From: Brachycybe producta
Lineage: Eukaryota > Arthropoda > Diplopoda > Playtdesmida > Andrognathidae
Direction: 5' to 3'
Assembly: GCA_036925085.1 (NCBI GenBank)
Contig: JAUPFP010000010.1
Coordinates: forward strand, 617,501 to 681,500
Length of the DNA: 64,000 nucleotides
Notes under the pieces: generated by a model
The model's database searches: none
Told to the model about the DNA's origin: nothing
Seen by the model: the letters and a program-made list of their open reading frames with translations, nothing else
Part shown: one piece after another, positions 28,601 through 38,600 of the stretch
How positions within the stretch are numbered: the first letter of the stretch is position 1
Layout: each line of letters begins with the position of its first letter
Made by a program: the position numbers and the translations under genes

Positions 28601-31600
28601 GTCTTCTTGTTTTCGGTGGCATCTCCGAGACAAAAGTCGCAATAAGTGCTTGGGGCAGCTGGTGGCTTTGTTCCAGAAACTGCAGGAGTTGGTTTGTCTC
28701 CTGAAACGAAAATACATGCATACACCAAAAACTTGTAGTAGCATCACCCACGATAATAATGTTTGTAACTTAACAATCACACACATACACACACACAAAC
28801 GCACGTACAAAATTCAGGCATACCATCGTAAATTCGGAACTTGCATATTATATATACAGTGGAAATCATTTTATACGAAATCGTACAAGACGAATAATCG
28901 GATAAAACGAAATGTATGTTCGATCCGATCTCTCAGATTACAATAAAAATTCTTTCTTATAACACGAAATTATGTTCTGGTCCTTTTCATTTCGTATTAA
29001 ACGGGTTTCCACTTTATATATACATAATAATTAACCCAAAAAAAAAGAATTCATGTCCCTACTCATATCACATTAAGTCAAACTGGCTTACTGAGGTCAT
29101 AAAATTAATGTTATCATTTATCAACAAAAATTTTTCATGCACAGAAAAAGAGACCCAATGTTGGTTTCCATTTTTTGTTTTGTTTTTTGTCCCGAATTTA
29201 CGAGGACCTGTGTCCTACCACAAAGGAACAAAAGAAAGAAATCACATTCGAACGACATAATATATAAAATATTATACATGAAAAGATATAAATATCAATC
29301 TAAAGTCAAGAAATAGAACACTTTCATGCATTCATATCACTCCTTTTTGTTTTGTAAATGTACAATGGCACTTTTAATCTGTTTCATAGCGAAAAGTAAT
29401 TAAGAGCATATTTTATGAACCCGTATACAACATGCTACAGTAGTATAAATAAGGTAAATAATTTTACACAAAACATTTTTCTTTTGTTCTAATCGTCGGT
29501 TAAAAAATCGACAAATTACAAAAACAAAAAACCAGAGGCAGATAAAGAAAAGAAAGAAAATATATAAATATAAAAAAGCTCAATTTTTAAAAAGTCTCTT
29601 ACCCTTAGACGTTGGGGAATCTGTGAAGAAGGGAAGGTCACTTACATGTTAAAGTCATGCAAAAGAACGAGAAAGAAGAAAAAAACCATCATGGTAAAGT
29701 TCAATTGAAAGTGCATGAAACAGAAAAATGTTATCCCTTTTTTTTTTCTTCTTCAGGTTAATTAAAGACACTCTACGAGTAAGACAGTTTGACTCTTTTG
29801 CAACTCAAATATATATTTATAAATTTGTTCATATAGATATATATACAGTATATACTAACAATAAACGATTGCAAGTTCTTCATTTAGGATGTTTTACGAA
29901 CAGCTGATTTTACGATTATTCTATGTTTCAACGATCAAGACTAATGAGAAAATGTAAGTATTAGAAACTAGAACTGGTAATTTCTTCTTCTTCTTTTCCT
30001 GGACCACGTCCCGCACAGTGCGGGGTTGATCAATAATGACAATGAACGATGAGAGATGATGGGTCATTCGGCCCGGAATTGATGGAGAAATGTTTTATGA
30101 CCGGCTGCCCTGCATGACGTCGATTCCGTAACGCCGGAGAAATTGTGAAAACACAAACAAACGTATTGTGTTTTCATGTTATTGTATTTTCAATGTTGAT
30201 ATCTTTCAAATTAAATTTGTTATAGACAAAAAATATCGTCTGCCTAAAATTGGGTCATTTTCACACTGACCAAAAAAGCTTTTAAAAAGTGATTGATCTA
30301 CCTTTCTAGTTTCTAAAACACAAGTTTCTGTTAATTTTGCTCCCGAAAGAAAGAATAATCAGAATTCGAAAGATGTTTACACTTTAAAACCAACTTTTTA
30401 AAAAAAAAAAAACTATACCCAAACATAAAACATTGGGCACCTTGTGCACAAATTCAACATAGAAACTATCTTTAGCAGACAAGATATAAAAATTGATCCT
30501 TGGGTGGTTGTCAATTATTGTTCGATATATTAGTGGGTTAGTTTTGAAAGCACTTTTTTTCCTTCTTTTTTCTGACTCAAAAACAAAACAAAAAAAAAAC
30601 CAGAAAATAAAGAATAGAAGCCGATATCATTTTTTTAGAATTAGAAGAGGTGCAACAATTTGAGAGGGACGGAAAAACAAAAAAAAAATACGAAATAACA
30701 CTCGCATGTTTGCCGAATGAAACACACGAGTGAGAGAGCTTCAAGCTGTCATCCCAGAAAACCCCAATATTAATTTATAATGGAGGGAGGTCAAACCTCC
30801 AAAATGCACTCAGAACACATTGTATATAAATATAATTTTTTTTTGTATAAATGCAAACACCACATACACATCATTAAGACACACGGACAAGACTTTCTCA
30901 CGGCATCGGCCGTCCGTCCGTCACGGCTGCCTGCAGCTTTATTTACATGCGCTCCCTCTTCTCTTTCTCTCTTTCTATGCTTAGCTTGGATTGGATTTGC
31001 GGCAGTGAGTTACGTTACGTATTGTTAGGACAAATATAAAAAAAAGCTTAAGTTAAACGTATCTGTCGTTACAACCCAAGCAGATTCTCAAGTCTCGTGC
31101 AAAAACAATTTGCAAAATGAAAAAATGCTTATTGCTCTATTGTTTCTACAGGAAAACAGATTCTACCAACGAAGATGACAAGAGAGAAGTGAGAAAATGC
31201 TCGGAAGGGGCTTTCAAAAAGCAATAAAAAAGCGCCACCAATCGTAGTGGCGTAACGAGGAGAGCAAATGCCTTGTGCAGCGGATCATCAGGCGCCAAAA
31301 TGACAAAAAAGTTACTGGACCTCAAAACCAATATCAGGGTATCAGGCGATTTTTGACACCGTTCCCTGTGCGCAAAAAACCCTAGCTACGCCACTGGACC
31401 GATGTCCACCATTGTTTTTTTTTTTTAGTTTGTTTTTTTTTACAAAAAAAAAACACACGGCGTTTTGATTCTTAGGGATCGGCTAATTACAAGCAGACAT
31501 TCACAACCAAAGCAAAAAAGGGGGAAAAGAGGGTGGGGTGGGGAGAGTTTCTACTATATTATGTGTGCGTAGTAACGAGTAACAAGCAAAAAAGTCTCCG

Positions 31601-34600
31601 AACGGACCGATGAACCCCTTTTTTCTCTTTCTCGCTCTCTCTCGATATGTTATCACTAACCCAACAAAAGGTTTTGACTTTGAATATATATATAGGCGGC
31701 AGAGTACCAGCGATACACGTTTACGTCATTTCATCTCGGTTGCCGCTATTAAGTGGATCTGCTCGTGGCAACGGAATCAAAGGAGAGAGACGCGTGTATC
31801 GTAAATACTCTCGACTAGAAGAATCGACCCAACTCTCTCTCTCATGATCTTTTAAATCACAACAATTGTGAATGTCCACCATACCAGGGTGTTTCAGGAA
31901 TGACAGGAAGCTGTCCTGAAATTTCTTCAAACCTGCAAGCGCGTCGCTGGTGGCTGCGGCGGAGGCCATCGCGGCAACGGTGGTGGTGTTGGTGGCCGCA
32001 GCGGCGGAAGAAGAAACGGAAGAGGAAGAGGAGGAGGACGACGACGACGAAGAGATGGCGGCAGCAGCAACTGCAGTTGGAATCATCGGTGGGACAACGA
32101 TAGCGGGTACAGCGGACGAGGCCGAGATGGTTGGAATCGTATTCGAAGCGACCACTAAAGGAGGAACTTGAATGTTCGGTGGAACCAACTTGGGAGGCGA
32201 CGGAGCCGTGTTCTCGTCATCTACGGGTTCCGGTTCACGAGGACTAAGGTGACTGTGAGAGACGTGATAAGACAGACCAGGACGAGTTTTATAGCGAGCT
32301 CCACAGACTAATAAAACGAACAAAATAAAAAGAAATAACATCGTTATCGGTATTCAAATCGAAAAATCGGAACTTTCACCGACCTTCACAATGATACGGC
32401 TTTTCCATCTCCGTTGCAGGATCAAACTTATCGCTCCGCTTCGTTCCCCTTTTTACCGGAGTCTTTTAACAGAAAAAAAAAAGAATAAATATCTCCGAAT
32501 AGATAAATAAAAAAACAAGACTAAACCAACTTTCTTCTTCTTTCGTTTCGTGTAAGTCTCTTCGTAATCGTCAAAGTCCGTCTCGGGATCATCCAATTCT
32601 CCGGCATCCGGAGGATCCGCCATCTCTTCGTAATCCTTATACCAAGAATCTTTAGAGTCCTCTAGGATCTTATCATCTCCGTCTTCTCCTCCCATTTTTG
32701 AGCTTTGACTGTCCATTGCACCCATCGAATGCGAATCTAAAAAATAAAATAAAAAATCATAAACACTTCGGTAAATAGTTAAATAAACGTTTTGAAGACA
32801 ATTAAGTTCAGTTAAAAATGTTAACAGGGTTGCCACCATTTTTCAAACATAACTTCTTTAGGCTACAATAATAATTCATATCACTGTGATATAAATATTT
32901 TCCGCTGCTCGTAGCTATCTCTAATTCCCTGACATCTTTACCACTTTTTTTTAAGCTTTTTGAGACTTCTGGAGCGAGTTAAGCCCTCTCCTAACACGCC
33001 TTCAGTGCTTTTTATAGCATTTAAATTTTATTATAGATTTTTGTCCGTTTTTTTTTTCTTCGAATCACTGGAATTGAAATTTCAGAAAATGAAGTCCCCT
33101 GACTTTTCCCTGTTTTTAAAATCTTCCAATTGCCTGATATTTCCAGGTTTTCTGGTTGAGTGGCAACCCTGTTAAAACTGAAAGACGCTTTTAAACAGAT
33201 AGAGTAACGCAAGAGTAGGGTTGAATAATAATAATACCAGAATCATGCAAATCGATGTCCCTAGCTCTCGGTGGGCGTAGAAAGTTAATGAGATACTGCC
33301 GCCTCTTTTTCCTCCATCGTTTCGATGGATAAGTGTAGAGTTGACCGGGACTGTCTCCGGGCATTCTTTGACGTTTCTGCATCCACAGATAACAGTTATT
33401 CTGAGCTACACCTAAAACGCGAGCGACCACAAAAAAATAAGGTAAAACTAGAACAATCAGGAGCAGTAGTAACTAAAAAAAAAACCTGTCTGTGCGTCTA
33501 GAAACGGCAATCTCATCTTCCTTTCGATACAGAGCCTCGTATTGTAACTGGCCGAGTGTTCGATCGCTTCATTGTATGAAGGATCGCTCAAGAAACTAAA
33601 AAAAACACGAGGAGAAGAAGTAAACGGATCAATTGCAGTTATTTTTGTAGCCTAATGGAAACACGATCGATAAAAAGCAAGTGGGGGGAGCCTTAGATTC
33701 CAAAAAGCATTGACGTCACAAAGTCGTGTTTATTAAAGCAATCATATAAGCTGAATTAAAGGTAGAGAGCAAGTAAGTGCTCGTATGGCACGATGGTTTA
33801 ATGCGTGTCTTTTATGTCAAAGTAGGTTCAGAATACTCGTGCTTGGGCTCGTGCCCTCGTTGTGCTCGTGCTCTTGTTAACTGAGGAGCTAAGAGTTTCT
33901 CTTACTCGAGAGGCTTTGACTCGTACTGATCCGATGAGCGTTTTCATTACCAGTGCAAATTTTATAATTATCATGCACTTAATTGTTGGAAGAAACGCCA
34001 CGAGTAAAGCGAGTCAACTAATCTGAGCTCATCTGCGTCAAATAACTTGCAAGTCTCGACGAGCACCTCTTTGATGTACCAAACCCTGCCTCGCTTTACT
34101 CGTGCTACTTGTATCGCTGCTCGCGAGTCCGCCCACATTCCTCGGGCTTGCCGAAGAGCTGCCTCACCGAGCCTAAGTACGAGCACGAGTAGTCTGGACC
34201 CACGTTTACGATGCCGCGGTTTTAGAGGACCCACACGTTTTAGATATTTTAGTTGTGTTTTTCTCTTTTCATACGGTTTAATGTCTTTTTGGTTAAGTAC
34301 CATATGCTAACTAGGTCCTTGCGCCGCAGGCGCGCAAAAAACGCCAAATGACACACTTTGACCGCTGATATTTCTAGGTGATGTAGTTGTGAGTGCTACA
34401 TATTGAACATAGAATGCATGACGTCAATGCTCATTGGAATGCATGAGTTCCCACTTGCCAGTCGATCGATAACATTATTCTAACAACAAATGTACAAAAA
34501 CCAAAGGCAATTTTGTCGGCCCAAATTCAATATGAAAAACGAGACAATTGAAATTCCGCCTTAACTCTCTTAACAGGGTTCTCACATAGCAAAACTCTGC

Positions 34601-34901
34601 TCAGAAATAATCGATAAAATGAGCCCTTTAAATGTTCAAATTCTGCCCGTAAAGTTCCGGATGAATTTCTGAATTGTCTTTCTTGAATTTATGCCTTAGA
34701 AAAATCAAAATGGTGCACAAAGGCTCAGAAAGAAAACCATTTCTAACACATGAAATTGTTTATTTTAAAGCAATTCTATTAGTTGAATGTGTAAATAACA
34801 CATTAAACGGCATAGATCGTCAATTAGAATAGAAATAGGCGTAATTTATACCTTTTAATCCTTTGAAGGGCTTGCGGGTTCACAGTAATAGACGCCGCCA
34901 T
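25605..34901 (-). CDS. DPF: DPF/BAF45 (requiem, d4) double PHD finger protein, 11 exons
   Basis: Exons: 34901-34852, 33595-33486, 33411-33238, 32736-32531, 32462-32384, 32307-31885, 29620-29603 (an 18-nt microexon), 28700-28554, 28428-28316, 28236-28155, 25651-25605; about 482 residues with every phase agreeing. Order: Requiem N-terminal domain ([22 protein letters not shown]); acidic linker; C2H2-like finger ([19 protein letters not shown], residues about 200-225); a long low-complexity Ser/Ala/Pro insert (runs of Ser near residue 290); PHD1 ([17 protein letters not shown], about 373-420); PHD2 ([27 protein letters not shown], ending SWSCHLC). All zinc ligands expected for the tandem PHD are present. 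Family members read acetylated histone H3 as BAF/SWI-SNF subunits in the nucleus. Two introns start with GC: 28315 (GCAAGT) and 28154 (GCACGA). The last intron is 2.5 kb and full of transposons. Confidence 0.93.
25819..26048. mobile_element. Foldback element with TAGGRCTCRAA ends
   Basis: TAGGACTCAAACTTTTATGC at the left is mirrored by GCATAAAAATTCGAGCCCTA at the right, with inner arms CAAATGTTTCTCAATTTGTGG. It is related to the foldback sequence at 50.9-51.5 kb. It lies in the last intron of DPF, close to the final exon. No coding capacity. Confidence 0.6.
26492..27955. mobile_element. Large inverted-repeat DNA element hosting a LINE insertion
   Basis: The left end TAGTACACACCGGATTCTTTG is mirrored by CAAAGAATTCCCGGTGTGTACTA at the right. 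The interior contains further palindromes (27560-27740, with arms sharing AAGATGTGGACCACTGAAAA) and repeated ATTCAATGTTGCGGGGCAGAATC-like units. A minus-strand LINE 3' end sits just inside the left end. It lies in the last DPF intron. Confidence 0.5.
26525..27200 (-). mobile_element. LINE fragment, 3' end (CR1/Jockey-like reverse transcriptase)
   Basis: Reading on the minus strand, 27180-26718 encodes the thumb region of a non-LTR reverse transcriptase: [28 protein letters not shown], then [18 protein letters not shown], ending near [18 protein letters not shown]. The frame shifts between these parts, so it is dead. The 3' UTR follows and ends in GCTTGCAGAGTAATTTTTCAAATT plus an A-tail at about 26525. 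The clade is inferred from the motif style only. Confidence 0.8.
27965..28149 (+). mobile_element. LINE 3' UTR end of the same family, opposite orientation
   Basis: This plus-strand sequence shares with the 26.5-kb LINE the tail TTTGACAATGCAT...GCTTGCAGAGTAATTTTTCAAAT followed by A-rich tail. Only the 3' UTR is present. Its tail ends about 5 bp from the GC splice donor of DPF exon 10. Confidence 0.7.
28857..29014. mobile_element. Pogo/Tigger-like MITE
   Basis: Ends CAGTGGAAATCATTTTATACG and CGTATTAAACGGGTTTCCACTT are inverted repeats, flanked by TA. About 158 bp, no coding capacity. It lies in the intron between the DPF microexon and the PHD1 exon. Confidence 0.65.
29985..30150. repeat. SINE-like GC-rich fragment
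   Basis: After a TTC microsatellite comes CCTGGACCACGTCCCGCACA and then TATGACCGGCTGCCCTGCATGACG, a style (CCGGATGCCCTTCCTGACGC in others) I associate with widespread animal SINE tails. This is recognition from memory and needs a repeat-library search. It lies in a DPF intron. Confidence 0.4.
30170..30400. repeat. Dominant palindromic repeat family, copy
   Basis: It contains AATGTTGATATCTTTCAAA, the GTCTGCCTAAAATTGGGTCATT core and CTACCTTTCTAGTTTCTAAAACAC, as in the copy at 9.4 kb. It is located in a DPF intron. Confidence 0.6.
31245..31397. mobile_element. Short hAT-like MITE
   Basis: Ends TAGTGGCGTAACG and CTAGCTACGCCACTG resemble those of the 11.3-kb hAT element. About 153 bp; the flanks (ACCAATCG and GACCGATG) give no exact target duplication. 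It lies in a DPF intron. Confidence 0.5.
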
Positions 34902-35693
34902 CCAACCACCTCCTTCTTTCTCTTTAACAACTAGACACCATTGATAAAAGTCAGTTCTGCACAGCACTAAAATCTTGTTTGTCCCGCCCTTTTATGACAT
35001 CAGATCAAGTAACAAACCAATTAGAAATAGATGACGCTCATAAAAGGGCAGAGCAAACGAACTTTTAGTGCTGGGCAGAACTGATGGTACTTTAATTTAT
35101 AGTAATGCAAACCAAGCGTTTGGGGGCTCGTTTTACGTTTGTAGTCAGACATGCGCAGTAAGCGCATGTCTGAATACAACGCGGCCGTTGATGTTATTGG
35201 TGACGTCACGCTACTGCTATTTAGAAACTCTCCAATAACGTTTATGCTAATTTCTAACCTCTATCCCTCAATTTAAGATGGTTGTGTTACTCCAAAGCTT
35301 TTTACAATATATAAGTCTAATGCTTATGGGTACTCAATGAACGCAAAAAGTAAGAGGCTATGTAAACTTAGAACCCGCCTACATGATCTGAGCTACATAC
35401 TTTGCTTTTAGAGGAAATTCAGACGTACGCTATTTGACAACATTGTAATTTAAACCTGAACCACGTGATGTGATTCCGGTTATTAAAAGTGAGCGGCTCA
35501 ACGAGAACCAATAGAAAATTTTATAGCATTTGTCATGTTTCTTGTAGCAGTCTAAGCGGTGCGGTTGAAATAAACCCGAGTGGCGGCAAATGTGTCGTTT
35601 TTCGAGGAGTTTTTCAAATTAAGCCTTTCGTTTTAGTTTTTTTTTTTTTTCTCTGCTAAATACTATAAATAGATTCGTAATATCGAACGAAAT
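34902..35693. promoter_or_regulatory. Divergent promoter region between DPF and the BUB gene
   Basis: Start codons of the two genes face away from each other across 792 bp. No TATA box stands out next to either start. The stretch carries a diverged family-P MITE (34947-35085), whose arms include AGTTCTGC...CACTAAAA and the reverse, and a long T-run just before the BUB start. The role as a shared promoter is inferred from geometry. Confidence 0.5.
34947..35085. mobile_element. Palindromic MITE, diverged relative of family P
   Basis: Inverted arms AGTTCTGCACAGCACTAAAA and TTTTAGTGCTGGGCAGAACT, with inner CCCGCCCTTTTATGACATCAG and ACCAATTAGAA as in family P. It inserted within about 50 bp upstream of the DPF start codon. 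Confidence 0.6.
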
Positions 35694-38600
35694 ATGCATA
35701 ATTGTGACGAATGGGAGCTTTGTAAAGAAAACATCCAGCCGTTGAGACAAGGGCGAAAGATGGAGATCTTAGAAAGTGCGTTGAAGTCTGTTTCGGACGG
35801 ACAACAAGAGCAACAACTACAACATCGGATGAATCTAGAAAAGCAAAAGATGTGAGTAATAAAAAGAAAAATACATAAACGCAACATTGATTTGACTTCA
35901 TATTGTAGGGAATTCGAGAGCGAATTGCGATCTTACAAAGGAGACGATCCATTAGAACCTTGGATCTCTTACATTGATTGGACGGAACAACATTTTCCAA
36001 AAGGTGGAATGGAAGGTTCTTTGATGCACCTAATCGAGAAGTGCATTTCCGAATTCATGGAACTGCCAAAGTACAAGAATGATGAAAGATTCATCGACAT
36101 TTGTCTCAAACTGGTGCACACATAGAAAACCATTGACCCGATGTGTTATCGCTTCATTTTGTTCTCACGGGTTTTCTCTCCTTTGTTACATAGACTAACA
36201 TGGCCGATGATTCTTTGGAGATGTTCAATTTTATGTATGGAAAAGAAATGGGTCGTTCGGTAGCGTCTTTCTACACCTCTTGGGCTCTCGCTCTGGAAGC
36301 TGCCGGAAACATAAAGAAAGCTGACAATGTATTCTTGAAGGGCATTGAGAAAGGAGCGGAACCGAAAGCGGCGCTGGAAATGAGATACAGGTACAATAAG
36401 ATTGAGACAAAATTTGAAGTTACACTAAGATCTGATTATGTTTTTGTAGAGAATTTCTGGCTAGAATTATGAAGAGACTACAACTGCAAGAAGACGAGAA
36501 TGCTGACGACGACGATCGGCGTCTTCCGATGTCGTCTCTCAAGACGTACGGCAATAAGAAAATGGTTGGAACAACTAGAATCGGATCTGTTACCTCCAGT
36601 AAGCACATATGAGTCTTTTCATAAGTCTAGTCAAGATTTCAATGAGAGTTCCTCAAAGAACTTCATCGGGACGATATGAAAAATATGAACTTTCCATTCT
36701 AATTTCTAACACAATTAAAAATTGTCGTTAAATTCGTTAGAAAAAATTGGGTAAAGAAAGTTCTATCTGTTAAAAAAACGATTTGATTGTTTCAGATTCC
36801 GACCAAGGAATGACCAGGAATCCTGTTCCAAATTTGCGGAAGGGAGCCACTTTCGTGGTCTGTCACGATGAGAACGATTCAGAGCAGCTTTGTGTTAGTG
36901 AAGCCGTCGGAGGTGCCGTCGGCATTCCGATGCAGAACACAGAATCTAGGAAAGAGAATGAAAAGAAACCGGGAAAATGGTCAAACGTTAAGATGAAACC
37001 GAAGGTCACACTTCCTGTGGCACCTCCTAGCTCGAAGTTCGATGTCCACGCGGACGAGGCTTCACCTGGTCTCGTACAGGAGACTCCGTCAGTTGATTAA
37101 TCATTGTTCCATCTTTGTTGATGATATAGTCTATTATTAATTTTAGTTTTTTATTCTATTTAGTATAAAAAAAGATGTTTCTTTAAATCCTTTCTTTCCT
37201 TTGAGGTAAGTTTAATTGGTTGATTGCTGAATAAAATCAATTCATTTTCATTTTTAAGTAAGTTTCTTTTTTTTTTTTTTTTTTTTTTTTTTTGCAGCGT
37301 CAAGAAGGAACAGAAAAGAGGCTCAGCGTTTCAGAAGACATCGAATCAACACTTAGTTTTGAAAGGCAACGAATTTCTTATGTACCGTAGCGACCTCATT
37401 TATAGAGGCCTACAAGAGTTCCAATTTGAAGAAATTAGAGCTGCTACCTATAACAGGAAACAAAAGGAACGAGAAAACGAACGTCTACAAAGAGGTTATT
37501 AGAGAAAGGAATTAACGTTCCGTTTCTATTTTACGATAAGAGTTACGATTTTTATGTTGTATTAAAACTTTTTTTTTAAGAACAATGTGAAAAGCTACGA
37601 ATGATGGAGGAGAAAATGGCGTCAATGCAAAGAGAACAGAAACGTTTACTTGATTTTGTGATAAATTTCTTTAAGTCCAGTGGGAAACCCGCAAATGTTA
37701 AAACGTAAAAGTCATTATAAAATGAGGTGGCTTTATAAATGTTTTTGGACGAGGAGTGTCGAGCACATTTTTTTCAGAAACAACATTTCGATAAAATTAA
37801 AATTGTTTTCAAAACTTTAATGGTAGAAGAACTTCTACCATTAAAGTTTTGAAATGCTGGAAGTTTTTCATAACAAAATCTTAAAAAATAAACATTTTAT
37901 ACTGTCATATATTTTTTAAAAAAGCTATCGTCATGAAAATACTTCTAACTTCTATTTTCTAATACTTTTCATTTTTGGTCTTAATGTTTTTCATGAAAAA
38001 AGTTCGCTTGAAGAAACTAAAGTTTCTCAAAACCGCGAAGGAAATTCATCTGTGAAGTCACCTTGATCAATTTAGTCGAACGATAAATTGATACATTTCT
38101 TTATCGTTTTGTGCTTTTTTTGTTGCTTCTTGTCAGCATTGGTGATCTGTTTAAGATGATGGGACAAGAGGTTACGGAACAGGAAGTCCAAGACGTGACT
38201 AAGAAATACAACAAAACACTTTTAGAAGAAGATGTAAATGTCGATGAAATCGAAAAACCGAAAGTGGAGAACGATTTGAATACGACAGGACCTTCGCGGA
38301 AACTTTTAACTGCCAGTTCCATAAATGAAGGTCACGTTTCTCCCACAATTCACATGAAAGAAGCGATGAAGATTGCGATTGATATATTTAATATGGAAGA
38401 TAAAACTAGTCGGATTGCATTGGATTCCATTCCGAAAACAAATCAAAGAGAAGATTCTAGTGCAGAGGTACAGCCAACCACTACAAAGAGAAGTCCAATC
38501 GTTGTTTTCGAAGATCCGATCGAAGACAATCGGCAGCCGTCAAGCATGCAACCACCTATGGCTCCTTTTATCGTATACGAAGACGTGGCGCGCTATGATG

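Noticed and set aside
31721..32341. 206-codon continuous frame taken as one exon
   Set aside because: Only 32307-31885 is exon; splice signals and phases with neighbouring DPF exons fix both borders, the rest is intron.
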